NCBI RefSeq assembly: GCF_904848665.1
Contig: NZ_CAJHCQ010000013.1
Coordinates: 62,001 to 126,000, forward strand
From: Paraburkholderia hiiakae
GTDB taxonomy: Bacteria > Pseudomonadota > Gammaproteobacteria > Burkholderiales > Burkholderiaceae
Length of the DNA: 64,000 bases
Direction of reading: 5' to 3'
Of this stretch, positions 19,059 to 28,424 are shown in pieces. The number at the start of each line of letters is the position of its first letter. The first letter of the stretch is position 1. A model generated the notes under the pieces. The model made no database searches and was not told the origin of the DNA. It was given only the letters and a program-made list of their open reading frames with translations. Both the position numbers and the translations under genes were made by a program.

Positions 19059-20534
19059 TCAGCCCAGCTTCTTCTTCAGCAGTTCGTTGACCTGCTGCGG
19101 ATTCGCCTTGCCCTTCGTCGCCTTCATGGCCTGGCCGATCAGCGCGTTGAACGCTTTTTCCTTACCCGCGCGGAATTCTTCCACCGACTTCGGGTTCGCC
19201 GCGAGCACCTCGTCGATGATCGCTTCGAGCGCGCCGGTATCCGAAATCTGCTTGAGGCCCTTCGCTTCGATGATGCGGTCGGCGGCGCCTTCGTCTGCTG
19301 CCTTCTCGTCCCACATCGCCTGGAACACTTCCTTGGCGATCTTGTTCGAGATCGTGCCGTCGGCGATGCGCGCGAGCAGCACGGCGAACTGCGCGGCCGA
19401 GACCGGCGAGGCTTCGATGTCGAGGCCTTCGCGGTTGAGCTGCGACGAGACTTCGCCCATCAGCCAGTTGGCGGCGGCCTTGGCTTGCGCTGCGCCGGCC
19501 TTCGCGACGACGGCTTCGAAGTACGAGGCCATCGCCTTGCTCGACGTGAGCACGTTCGCGTCATACGGCGTCACGCCATATTGCTCGACGAAGCGCGTTT
19601 GCATTGTCGCGGGCAGCTCGGGCATCTCGCCCTTCACGCGCTCGACCCACGCTGCATCGATCACGAGCGGCATGAGGTCGGGGTCGGGGAAATAGCGGTA
19701 GTCGTGCGCGTCTTCCTTGCTGCGCATCGAACGCGTCTCGCGCTTGTCCGGATCGTAGAGGCGCGTTTCCTGCACCACCGTGCCGCCGTGCTCGATCAGC
19801 TCGATCTGGCGGCGCACTTCGTACTGGATGGCTTCTTCGAGGAAGCGGAACGAGTTCAGGTTCTTGATCTCGGCGCGCGTGCCGAATTCCTTCTGGCCGA
19901 CCGGGCGCACGGAGACGTTCGCGTCGCAACGGAACGAACCTTCCTGCATGTTGCCGTCGCAAATACCGAGCCACACCACGAGCGTGTGCAGCGTCTTCGC
20001 GTAGGCCACGGCTTCCGCCGCGCTGCGCATTTCGGGTTCCGTAACGATTTCGAGCAGCGGCGTGCCCGCGCGGTTCAGGTCGATGCCCGTCATACCCGCG
20101 AAGTCTTCGTGCAGCGACTTGCCCGCGTCCTCTTCCAGATGCGCGCGCGTGAGATTGACGGTCTTCTCGTACGCGTCCGTGCCGGCCTTTTCGTTGGCCG
20201 GCACCTGGATCGTAATCTGACCGCCCTGCACGACCGGAATCTCGTACTGGCTGATCTGATAGCCCTTCGGCAGATCCGGATAGAAGTAGTTCTTGCGCGC
20301 GAAGATGCTGCGCGGCGCGATCGTCGAGCCGATCGCAAGGCCGAACTGGATCGCGCGCTCAACGGCGCCGCGGTTCATCACCGGCAGCACGCCCGGCAGC
20401 GCGAGATCGACGGGGCAGGCCTGCGTGTTGGGCGCGGCGCCGAACTGCGTCGATGCGCCCGAGAAGATCTTCGACGCCGTCGACAATTGCGCGTGCGTTT
20501 CGAGACCGATAACGACTTCCCACTGTGTTGCCAT
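19059..20534 (-). CDS. gatB: Asp-tRNA(Asn)/Glu-tRNA(Gln) amidotransferase subunit GatB
   Basis: 491 residues from the ATG at 20534 (MATQWEVVIGLETHAQL). GatB binds the misacylated tRNA and activates the transamidation of Glu-tRNA(Gln) and Asp-tRNA(Asn). GVLPVMNRGAVE, DLPKGYQISQYE, DLNRAGTPLLEIVTEP and DYRYFPDPDLMPL are signature stretches. The C-terminal helical and YqeY-like tail (about residues 330-491) ends in QQVNELLKKKLG. It starts 2 bp after the gatA stop, so the two are co-translated. Confidence 0.97.
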   Translation of the reverse strand: MATQWEVVIGLETHAQLSTASKIFSGASTQFGAAPNTQACPVDLALPGVLPVMNRGAVERAIQFGLAIGSTIAPRSIFARKNYFYPDLPKGYQISQYEIPVVQGGQITIQVPANEKAGTDAYEKTVNLTRAHLEEDAGKSLHEDFAGMTGIDLNRAGTPLLEIVTEPEMRSAAEAVAYAKTLHTLVVWLGICDGNMQEGSFRCDANVSVRPVGQKEFGTRAEIKNLNSFRFLEEAIQYEVRRQIELIEHGGTVVQETRLYDPDKRETRSMRSKEDAHDYRYFPDPDLMPLVIDAAWVERVKGEMPELPATMQTRFVEQYGVTPYDANVLTSSKAMASYFEAVVAKAGAAQAKAAANWLMGEVSSQLNREGLDIEASPVSAAQFAVLLARIADGTISNKIAKEVFQAMWDEKAADEGAADRIIEAKGLKQISDTGALEAIIDEVLAANPKSVEEFRAGKEKAFNALIGQAMKATKGKANPQQVNELLKKKLG

Positions 20535-20536
20535 GT

Positions 20537-22027
20537 TCACACCCCTGCCGGCGCTTTGCGATGCCAGTCGGTCGCGCGCTGGAAAGCGTCGGCGACCTGC
20601 AGCATGCGGGCCTCGTTGAAATAGTTGCCGACGATCTGCAGACCGACGGGTCGCTGCGCGTTCGCACCCGCGCCGAATCCGCACGGCACGCTCATGCCGG
20701 GCAGGCCCGCGAGGCTCGTGGAAAGCGTGTAGATGTCAGCCAGGTACATCTGCAGCGGATCGTCGCCCTTCGCGCCCAGGTCCCATGCCACGCTCGGGGC
20801 CACCGGGCCCATGATCACGTCGCACTGTTTGAACGCTTCCTGGAAATCTTGCGCGATGATGCGGCGGATCTTCTGCGCCTGCAGGTAGTAGGCGTCGTAG
20901 TAGCCGTGCGACAGCACATACGCGCCCACCAGAATACGGCGCTTCACTTCGGGCCCGAAGCCCTCGGCGCGCGACTTCTTGTACATGTCGAGCAGATCGC
21001 GGTATTCCGCCGCACGGTGGCCAAAGCGTACGCCGTCGAAGCGCGAGAGGTTCGACGAAGCTTCCGCCGGGGCGATCACGTAGTACACGGGAATCGACAG
21101 CTCGGTCTTCGGCAGCGTGACTTCCACGAGCGTCGCGCCCAGCGACTCGTACGTCTTCAGCGCGGCGTCGATGGCGGCGCGCACGTCGTCGGCAAGGCCC
21201 GCGCCGAAGTACTCCTTCGGCAGGCCGATGCGCAGGCCCGCGAGCGGCTTGTCGGCGCTGGCGTGGGCGCTCCACGTCTGGCCGAGAAAGCGCGTGTAGT
21301 CCTCGTGCTCGTGCGTGAGGCTCGTCGAGTCGCGCTCGTCGAAACCGCCCATGGCGTTCAGCAGCAGCGCGCAATCCGTCGCGTTCTGCGCGAACGGGCC
21401 GCCCTGGTCGAGAGACGAAGCGAACGCGATCATGCCGTAGCGCGACACGCGGCCGTACGTGGGCTTGATGCCCGTCACGCCCGTGAACGACGCCGGCTGG
21501 CGAATCGAGCCGCCCGTGTCGGTGCCGGTGGCGGCGGGCGCGAGGCGCGCCGCGACGGCCGCGGCGGAACCGCCCGACGAGCCGCCCGGCACGGCCTTCG
21601 TGTCCCAGGGGTTCTTCACGGCGCCGAAGTGCGAGTTCTCGTTGGACGAGCCCATCGCGAATTCGTCCATGTTGGTCTTGCCGAGGCAGACCATGCCCGC
21701 GCGCTCAAGCCGTTCGACCACGGTCGCGTCGAACGGGCTCACATAGTTTGCGAGCATCTTCGAGCCCGCGGTCGAGCGCCAGCCGCGCGTGACGAACACG
21801 TCCTTGTGGGCGAGCGGAATGCCCGCGAGCGGGCCCGCGTGGCCCGAATGCAGAAGCGCGTCGGCGGCCTTCGCCTGAGCAAGCGTCAATTCGGGATTGA
21901 CGTCGACGAAAGCGTTCAGGTCTTGATGCGCCTCAATCCGGCCCAGAAAGTGCTGGGCCAGTTCGACTGCGGAGCACTCCTTCGCAGCCAGCGCGGCGCG
22001 CAGTTCGGTCAAGCTTTTGTCATGCAT
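20537..22027 (-). CDS. gatA: Asp-tRNA(Asn)/Glu-tRNA(Gln) amidotransferase subunit GatA
   Basis: A 496-residue amidase-signature enzyme that releases ammonia from glutamine. The catalytic Lys is in LAHKDVF, and the cis-Ser/Ser nucleophile region is PGGSSGGSAAAVA with GTDTGGSIRQPA downstream. The start MHDKSLTELRAAL has a ribosome-site-like GGAAT upstream. It lies between gatC (193 bp upstream) and gatB. Confidence 0.97.
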   Translation of the reverse strand: MHDKSLTELRAALAAKECSAVELAQHFLGRIEAHQDLNAFVDVNPELTLAQAKAADALLHSGHAGPLAGIPLAHKDVFVTRGWRSTAGSKMLANYVSPFDATVVERLERAGMVCLGKTNMDEFAMGSSNENSHFGAVKNPWDTKAVPGGSSGGSAAAVAARLAPAATGTDTGGSIRQPASFTGVTGIKPTYGRVSRYGMIAFASSLDQGGPFAQNATDCALLLNAMGGFDERDSTSLTHEHEDYTRFLGQTWSAHASADKPLAGLRIGLPKEYFGAGLADDVRAAIDAALKTYESLGATLVEVTLPKTELSIPVYYVIAPAEASSNLSRFDGVRFGHRAAEYRDLLDMYKKSRAEGFGPEVKRRILVGAYVLSHGYYDAYYLQAQKIRRIIAQDFQEAFKQCDVIMGPVAPSVAWDLGAKGDDPLQMYLADIYTLSTSLAGLPGMSVPCGFGAGANAQRPVGLQIVGNYFNEARMLQVADAFQRATDWHRKAPAGV

Positions 22028-22220
22028 TGCGTGATTCCTGGAAGAACGTCACGGCGTGGTCGTAATCAGATCGTTGCGCCGTCCGAAAAGCGGCTCGACA
22101 GACGTTGACAAACGTGTAGGCCATTTCTCGGCAAACCCGCGAAAACTCGGGAGTCCGTGCCTTTTCGAACTGTTCCGACGACTCGAAAGGTTTCGAAAAT
22201 GGCGAAAAAATGCTGCGCGT

Positions 22221-22520
22221 TTACTCAATCACGCGCGGTACAAGGTAAAGTCCGTCCTGCACCGCGGGCGCAGGACGTTGCAGCGCTTCGCGGTCCACGA
22301 TTTCGGTCACGGCGTCCTCGCGCAGGCGCAGCGCGACGTCCTCGATCTGCTCGATCGGGTGGGCGAGCGGCGCAATGCCAGTCGTGTCCACGGCCTGCAT
22401 CTGCTCGACGAGGCCGAAGAAGTCGTTGAGGCGTTCGAGCGTATTGCCAGCTTCGGCGTCGGCCAGTTCGAGGCGCGCAAGATGCGCGATGCGCTTCACA
22501 TCGTTCAGGGTCAGGGCCAT
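22221..22520 (-). CDS. gatC: Asp-tRNA(Asn)/Glu-tRNA(Gln) amidotransferase subunit GatC
   Basis: 99 residues. The N-terminus MALTLNDVKRIAHLARLEL and the motif PLAHPIE are diagnostic of GatC, the small scaffold that wraps around GatA and GatB. It is the first gene of the gatCAB operon; the unusually long 193-bp gap before gatA shows no gene I can support. Confidence 0.95.
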   Translation of the reverse strand: MALTLNDVKRIAHLARLELADAEAGNTLERLNDFFGLVEQMQAVDTTGIAPLAHPIEQIEDVALRLREDAVTEIVDREALQRPAPAVQDGLYLVPRVIE

Positions 22521-22950
22521 GCGGTCACCGGAAAAAGAGGCTGCGGCAGTTCGGAAATTCGGTGCTGCAACAGCGGTTTATCGCGCCGGATCCGGCTCTG
22601 GAGGAAAGCTTCGATGAGGTCAAAAACTGCCTTCCGGATCCTGCAAAACAGGCAAAATTATAAGGTATCATTACGCGTTCGACCCAAACCCGGACCGCCT
22701 TGCATCCGCCTTTCAGTTCTGTACGCAACTCAATGCGGCCAGACAAGATGAAATGGGCGGCGCAGCGTGGCTGCCTCCGGTAACCATCCCCGCAGTCTCA
22801 GGCCCCTCGTGGCGCCCCTTGCGACTCCCTGCGCAGTCCGCTCGTGGTGCTCTCGTGGCGGCGCATAGCGCCCTGAGGCTGTTTATTTTTCCGCTGCCGC
22901 CCTCGCCCCAGAAGCTCGAAGGTCGGCCACAAGCGAGACAGGATTTTTGA
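22521..22950. promoter_or_regulatory. Divergent promoter region of gatCAB and mreB operons
   Basis: This 430-bp gap separates two divergent operons and holds no gene. On the minus strand a perfect -10 TATAAT (22657-22662) faces gatC, with a weak TTGGGT (22682-22687) 19 bp upstream. For mreB, TTGCAT (22700-22705) is a possible -35 but its -10 is poor, so I do not place that promoter. Confidence 0.4.
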
Positions 22951-23994
22951 ATGTTCGGTTTTCTGCGTAGCTACTTCTCCAACGACCTGGCGATCGACCT
23001 CGGCACCGCCAACACCCTGATCTATATGCGCGGCAAGGGCATCGTCCTCGACGAACCCTCGGTCGTCTCCATTCGCCAGGAAGGCGGCCCGAACGGCAAG
23101 AAGACGATTCAGGCAGTCGGCAAGGAAGCCAAGCAGATGCTCGGCAAGGTCCCGGGCAACATCGAAGCCATCCGCCCGATGAAGGACGGCGTGATCGCCG
23201 ACTTCACCGTCACCGAGCAGATGATCAAGCAGTTCATCAAGACGGCGCACGAGTCGCGCATGTTCTCGCCGTCGCCGCGCATCATCATCTGCGTGCCGTG
23301 CGGCTCGACCCAGGTCGAGCGCCGCGCGATCAAGGAAGCCGCGCACGGCGCGGGCGCCTCGCAGGTCTACCTCATTGAAGAGCCGATGGCCGCCGCGATC
23401 GGCGCGGGCCTGCCGGTTTCGGAAGCCACGGGCTCGATGGTCGTCGACATCGGCGGCGGCACGACCGAAGTGGGCGTGATCTCGCTCGGCGGCATCGTGT
23501 ACAAGGGCTCGGTGCGCGTGGGCGGCGACAAGTTCGACGAAGCGATCGTGAACTACATCCGCCGCAACTACGGCATGCTGATCGGCGAACAAACCGCCGA
23601 AGCCATCAAGAAGGAAATCGGCTCGGCCTTCCCGGGTTCCGAAGTCAAGGAAATGGAAGTGAAGGGCCGCAACCTGTCCGAAGGCATTCCGCGCAGCTTC
23701 ACGATTTCGAGCAACGAAATTCTCGAAGCGCTCACCGACCCGCTGAACCAGATCGTCTCGTCGGTGAAGATCGCACTCGAACAAACGCCGCCGGAACTCG
23801 GCGCCGACATCGCCGAGCGCGGCATGATGCTCACGGGCGGTGGCGCGCTGCTGCGCGACCTGGACCGCCTGCTCGCCGAAGAAACCGGTCTGCCGGTGCT
23901 CGTGGCCGAAGACCCGCTCACCTGCGTGGTGCGCGGCTCGGGCATGGCGCTCGAGCGCATGGACAAGCTTGGCAGCATCTTCTCGTACGAGTAA
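22951..23994 (+). CDS. mreB: Rod shape-determining protein MreB
   Basis: A 347-residue bacterial actin. The phosphate-1 loop IDLGTANTLIY, phosphate-2 loop DIGGGTTEVG and adenosine site TGGGALLRDLD are present. MFGFLRSYFSND at the start is the membrane-binding amphipathic helix. It directs lateral-wall synthesis with MreC, MreD, PBP2 and RodA, all encoded immediately downstream in the usual order. Confidence 0.98.
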   Translation: MFGFLRSYFSNDLAIDLGTANTLIYMRGKGIVLDEPSVVSIRQEGGPNGKKTIQAVGKEAKQMLGKVPGNIEAIRPMKDGVIADFTVTEQMIKQFIKTAHESRMFSPSPRIIICVPCGSTQVERRAIKEAAHGAGASQVYLIEEPMAAAIGAGLPVSEATGSMVVDIGGGTTEVGVISLGGIVYKGSVRVGGDKFDEAIVNYIRRNYGMLIGEQTAEAIKKEIGSAFPGSEVKEMEVKGRNLSEGIPRSFTISSNEILEALTDPLNQIVSSVKIALEQTPPELGADIAERGMMLTGGGALLRDLDRLLAEETGLPVLVAEDPLTCVVRGSGMALERMDKLGSIFSYE

Positions 23995-24185
23995 GCGCGC
24001 CGCGCACCGCTGCGCTCGCCCGCGGCGCGGTTTCGGCGTCGCCGCGCCCCTGATGGCGTGGCGGCACGCGCGCCGCCCCGGCGCCCGCAACGGGGCGGCC
24101 TTCGGGGCGCCGAAGTTTCACACTTCGTTGTGCCCTCCGTTACACCCTCTGTTTCACCGAACCGCACACGCCCCCGGCGCCGACC

Positions 24186-25328
24186 ATGGAATACAGTCCG
24201 CCGCCCCTCTTTAGACAGGGCCCATCGGCACTCGCACGGCTGATCTTCTTCGTCGTGCTGTCGCTCGCGCTCCTCGTCTCCGACGCGCGCTTCAAGACGC
24301 TCGAGGTCGTGCGCGGCGTGCTCGGCGCGGGCCTGTACCCGCTGCAACGCGCGGCCCTCGTGCCGCGCGACTTCTTTATGGGCGCCGCCGATCTGGCCGT
24401 GACGAGTTCCACGCTGCGCACCGAGAACACGCAACTGCACGTGCGCAATCTCCAGCTTTCGCAGCAGGCCAACGCGGCCGCGTCGCTCGTAGCCGAAAAT
24501 ACGCACCTGCGCGCGCTGCTGCAGCTCTCGCAGCGCATTGGCGCGCAAACCACGCCTGCTGACGTCCAGTACGATACGCGCGACCCGTTCACACAGAAAG
24601 TCGTGATCGGCGGCGGTTCGCAGCAGGGTATCCAGAACGGCTCGCCGGTATTGAGCGAGGACGGCGTGATCGGCCAGGTCACGCGCGTGTTCCCCATGCA
24701 GTCCGAAGTCACGCTCGTGACCGACAAGGACCAGGCGGTGCCAGTCGAAGTCGTGCGCACGGGCCTGCGCAGCGTGATCTATGGCACGGCGAAGGGCGAC
24801 CTGCTCGATCTGCGCTTCGTGCCGATCAGCGCCGACCTGCAAGTGGGCGATGAACTGGTGACGAGCGGACTCGACGGCGTGTATCCGCAAGGACTGCCGG
24901 TCGCGAAGGTGCTGCGCGTGGACAAGCAGGCCGATACGGCATTCGCACGCGTGGTCTGCCTGCCGCTCGCCGCCGTGCGCGGGGCGCGCCAGGTGCTCGT
25001 GCTGCACTATGTCCCGCAGGTGCCGCCCAACCCGATCGCCGCCGAAGAAGCCGCGGCAGCCGCCGAGGCGAAGGACGCGAAGAAGAAGCCCGCCAAGGCC
25101 GCAGACAAGAAGGGCGACAAGAAAGTCGACGACGCGAAGGCGAAGCCCGCCGCAGCGGCAGGTGCGTCGGGCGCAACGGCGCCGGCCGCCCCCGCGCAGC
25201 AGGCGAAGCCTGCAGCAAACGCGCCCGCCGCCGACAAGAAGCCGGCGGATAAAAAGCAGCTCGAGAGAAGGCCCAAGGAGAGCATGCGGGAAGAGGCAGC
25301 GAAGGCCGTTGAGCAAGGGGGCCATTGA
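24186..25328 (+). CDS. mreC: Rod shape-determining protein MreC
   Basis: 380 residues. One transmembrane helix (about residues 18-34) is followed by a periplasmic coiled coil (about 65-115), then the beta-barrel MreC core ending near residue 275. It scaffolds PBP2 to the MreB elongasome. The last 100 residues are a Lys/Ala/Asp-rich low-complexity tail (KDAKKKPAKAADKKG and similar) absent from E. coli MreC; strongly charged, it may contact peptidoglycan or partners. The stop overlaps the mreD start (ATGA). Confidence 0.95.
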   Translation: MEYSPPPLFRQGPSALARLIFFVVLSLALLVSDARFKTLEVVRGVLGAGLYPLQRAALVPRDFFMGAADLAVTSSTLRTENTQLHVRNLQLSQQANAAASLVAENTHLRALLQLSQRIGAQTTPADVQYDTRDPFTQKVVIGGGSQQGIQNGSPVLSEDGVIGQVTRVFPMQSEVTLVTDKDQAVPVEVVRTGLRSVIYGTAKGDLLDLRFVPISADLQVGDELVTSGLDGVYPQGLPVAKVLRVDKQADTAFARVVCLPLAAVRGARQVLVLHYVPQVPPNPIAAEEAAAAAEAKDAKKKPAKAADKKGDKKVDDAKAKPAAAAGASGATAPAAPAQQAKPAANAPAADKKPADKKQLERRPKESMREEAAKAVEQGGH

Positions 25329-25840
25329 TGCCGCGTCCGCAATACATTCTCCAGCCGGTCAATCCGTACTTCATCGTTTTCAGCCTTGCGGCGGCGTTCC
25401 TGCTGAACCTGCTGCCCTGGGGCAAGCTGGCCGGCGTGCCGGACTTCGTCGCGCTCGTGCTGCTGTTCTGGAACATTCACCAGCCGCGCAAGGTCGGCAT
25501 GGGCGTCGCGTTCTTCCTGGGGCTCCTCATGGACGTCCACAACGCGAACCTGCTGGGCGAGCACGCGCTCGCGTACACGCTGCTTTCGTACGGCGCGATC
25601 ACCATTCACCGCCGCGTGCTGTGGATGTCGATCGGCCTGCAGATGTTCGCTGTCACGCCCATGCTGGTCGGCGCGCAAGTCGTGCCGTTCATGATCCGCC
25701 TGCTGATGGGCGCTTCGTTTCCTGGCTGGGGTTACCTCATCAGCGGCTTCGTCGAGGCCATCCTCTGGCCGTTCGCGAGCGTGCTGCTGCTCCTGCCGCA
25801 GCGCCGCCCCGTCGATCCCGACGACACCCGGCCCATTTGA
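25325..25840 (+). CDS. mreD: Rod shape-determining protein MreD
   Basis: A 171-residue integral membrane protein with five or six hydrophobic segments. ALVLLFWNIHQPRKVGMG and GLLMDVHNANLLGEHAL match MreD. It is part of the elongasome membrane complex. It is translationally coupled to mreC by a 4-bp overlap and is followed by 100 bp before the PBP2 gene. Confidence 0.95.
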   Translation: MMPRPQYILQPVNPYFIVFSLAAAFLLNLLPWGKLAGVPDFVALVLLFWNIHQPRKVGMGVAFFLGLLMDVHNANLLGEHALAYTLLSYGAITIHRRVLWMSIGLQMFAVTPMLVGAQVVPFMIRLLMGASFPGWGYLISGFVEAILWPFASVLLLLPQRRPVDPDDTRPI

Positions 25841-25940
25841 GCGGCGCGCGCTCGCCGCTGGAAGACTCGCTTGACTACCTCTTACGCACCCCGGCCCGCC
25901 GTTCCTCGCGATTGGAACAGCGGGGCCTGGGTCTGACAGC

Positions 25941-28415
25941 ATGACCGAATTCAAGGACACCCAGCAGCAGCTCACGAAGTTCCGCTTGCGCGTCGCGGCG
26001 GCGGGGCTGTTCGTGTTCGTCTGCTTCGGGCTGATCGCGTTCCGCTTCCTCTATCTGCAGGTCTGGAACCACAGCAAGTACTCGCTGCAGGCGGATGAAA
26101 ACCGCATTTCCGTCGCGCCCATCGTGCCGAACCGCGGCATCATCACGGACCGCAACGGCGTCGTGCTCGCGAAGAACTACTCCGCGTATACGCTCGAAAT
26201 CACGCCCTCGAAGCTCACCGACACGCTCGACGACACGATCGACCAGCTCTCGACCGTGATCCCGATCGATGCGCGCGACCGCCGCCGCTTCAAGAAGCTG
26301 CTCGAAGACTCGAAGAACTTCGAGAGCCTGCCGATCCGCACGCGCCTGACCGACGACGAAGTCGCGCGCTTCACCGCCCAGCGCTTCCGCTTCCCCGGCG
26401 TGGAAGTGCGCGCGCGTCTGTTCCGCCAGTACCCGCTCGGTCCGACGGCTGCACACGTGATCGGCTATATCGGCCGTATTTCGCAGCGCGACCAGGAGCG
26501 CATCGACGACGCCAGCGACCAGAACGACAACGATCCCGAGCACTACGATCCGCGCCTCGACGCGAACAACTACAACGGCACCGACTACATCGGCAAGATC
26601 GGCGTCGAGCAGAGCTACGAAACCGAGCTGCACGGCCTGACGGGCTTCGAGGAAGTGGAAGTGACGGCGGGCGGCCGCCCCGTGCGCACGCTCTCGCGCA
26701 CGCAGGCTACGCCCGGCAACAACCTCGTGCTGTCGATCGACATCGGTCTGCAGCAGGTCGCCGAGCAAGCGTTCGCAGGCAAGCGCGGCGCGCTAGTCGC
26801 GATCGAGCCGTCCACGGGTGACATTCTCGCGTTCGTCTCCGCGCCGAGCTTCGACCCGAATTCGTTCGTGGATGGCATCGACCAGCAGACCTGGGACGAG
26901 CTCAACAACTCGCCCGATCACCCGCTGCTGAACCGTCCGCTGCACGGCACCTACCCGCCGGGCTCGACCTACAAGCCGTTCATGGCGCTCGCCGCGCTCA
27001 CGCTGCACAAGCGCACGCCGCAGTGGGGCTTCTCGGACCCCGGCTACTACATGTTCGGCGGCCACCGCTTCAACAACGACGTGCGCTCGGGCCAAGGCTG
27101 GGTCGACATGAACCGCGCGATCATGGTGTCGAACGACACCTACTTCTTCATGCTCGCGCACGACCTGGGCGTGGACAACATCGCGAACTTCATGAAGCCG
27201 CTCGGCTTCGGCCAGCTCACCGGTATCGATATCGCGGGCGAGGCGCGCGGCATCCTGCCCTCCACCGAATGGAAGCGCAAGGCGTACCGCAAGCCCGAGC
27301 AGCAGAGGTGGTACGAGGGCGAGACGATCAGCCTCGGTATCGGCCAGGGCTACAACTCGTTCACGATCCTGCAGCTCGCACACGCCACGGCCACGCTCGC
27401 CGACAACGGCATTCTGATGAAGCCCCACCTCGTGAAGGAGATCGAGAATCCGATCACGAAGCAGGAGCGCCTCACGGTCCCGAGCCAAAGCGGCCGCCTG
27501 AACGTAAGCCAGGCCGATATCGACGTGGTGAAGCGCGGCATGGAAAACGTGACGATGAATCAGTCGGGCACGGCCTTCCAGGTGTTCCGCAACGCGCCGT
27601 ACACGTCGGCGGGCAAGACCGGCACGGCGCAGGTGTTCTCGCTGCAGGGCGGCAAGTACAAGGCGCATGCGCTCGCCGAGAATCTGCGCGACCACGCGCT
27701 CTTCATCGCGTTCGCACCGGCCGAGAAGCCGCAGATCGCCATCGCGCTCATCGTCGAAAACGGCGGCTGGGGTGCGCAGGCCGCAGGCCCGATCGCGCGC
27801 CGCGTGCTCGACTACTACCTCGTCGACCGCCTGAAGCCGGGCGTCCAGCAGGCGGCGGTGACCGCGGCGGCTTCGGCCACGGAAGACGCGTCCGCGCCCG
27901 TGATCGGCGCGCCGCCCGAGGCGGCGTCCGGCGCGGCTTCGGCCACGCCCGCGACGCCCGCGCCGCCCATCGTTCAGCCTGTCAGGGTCGCCGCTGGCTT
28001 CACGCCGCTGCCGATTCCCGGTGCGGCATCGGCGGCCGAGGCGGCTTCGGCTGCGGCGGCTGCCTCGGAAGCGTCGGGCGCGGCCGCTGCGGGTCCGGCT
28101 TCGGCCTCCGCTGCCAGTCCCGCTTCGGCCGCCGGCGCAGCGGCGCGGCCCACGCCCGCCAGCAGCGCAGCCGGCAAGGCTCGCAAGCCCCTCCAGAACG
28201 TCAGCCCTGATGCGCCCGCTGCAACCAACGCCGTGAACGGCGGCACCGCCAGCGCGGACAGCACGCCCGACACGGGCGCCGCCCGCCCCGCGCCGGCCCC
28301 GGTGCCCCGCCACTTCGGCCCTGGCCCCCATCGCCCGCGCCGTCCCGCCAGCGCGAGCGACGCGGCCACGCTCGCACCGCCGCCCAAGCCCGCAACGGGC
28401 GGCATCGACGAGTAA
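25941..28415 (+). CDS. mrdA: Penicillin-binding protein 2 (elongasome transpeptidase)
   Basis: 824 residues, against about 630-650 for E. coli PBP2. A transmembrane helix (about 22-42) is followed by the pedestal domain and the transpeptidase. The active-site Ser342 is in STYK, followed by Ser397-Asn-Asp and Lys559-Thr-Gly. It cross-links lateral-wall peptidoglycan with RodA. From about residue 645 a tail of some 180 residues rich in Ala, Pro, Ser and Gly extends into the periplasm and is not part of the enzyme core. rodA starts 9 bp after the stop. Confidence 0.96.
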   Translation: MTEFKDTQQQLTKFRLRVAAAGLFVFVCFGLIAFRFLYLQVWNHSKYSLQADENRISVAPIVPNRGIITDRNGVVLAKNYSAYTLEITPSKLTDTLDDTIDQLSTVIPIDARDRRRFKKLLEDSKNFESLPIRTRLTDDEVARFTAQRFRFPGVEVRARLFRQYPLGPTAAHVIGYIGRISQRDQERIDDASDQNDNDPEHYDPRLDANNYNGTDYIGKIGVEQSYETELHGLTGFEEVEVTAGGRPVRTLSRTQATPGNNLVLSIDIGLQQVAEQAFAGKRGALVAIEPSTGDILAFVSAPSFDPNSFVDGIDQQTWDELNNSPDHPLLNRPLHGTYPPGSTYKPFMALAALTLHKRTPQWGFSDPGYYMFGGHRFNNDVRSGQGWVDMNRAIMVSNDTYFFMLAHDLGVDNIANFMKPLGFGQLTGIDIAGEARGILPSTEWKRKAYRKPEQQRWYEGETISLGIGQGYNSFTILQLAHATATLADNGILMKPHLVKEIENPITKQERLTVPSQSGRLNVSQADIDVVKRGMENVTMNQSGTAFQVFRNAPYTSAGKTGTAQVFSLQGGKYKAHALAENLRDHALFIAFAPAEKPQIAIALIVENGGWGAQAAGPIARRVLDYYLVDRLKPGVQQAAVTAAASATEDASAPVIGAPPEAASGAASATPATPAPPIVQPVRVAAGFTPLPIPGAASAAEAASAAAAASEASGAAAAGPASASAASPASAAGAAARPTPASSAAGKARKPLQNVSPDAPAATNAVNGGTASADSTPDTGAARPAPAPVPRHFGPGPHRPRRPASASDAATLAPPPKPATGGIDE

Positions 28416-28424
28416 GGAGTCACC

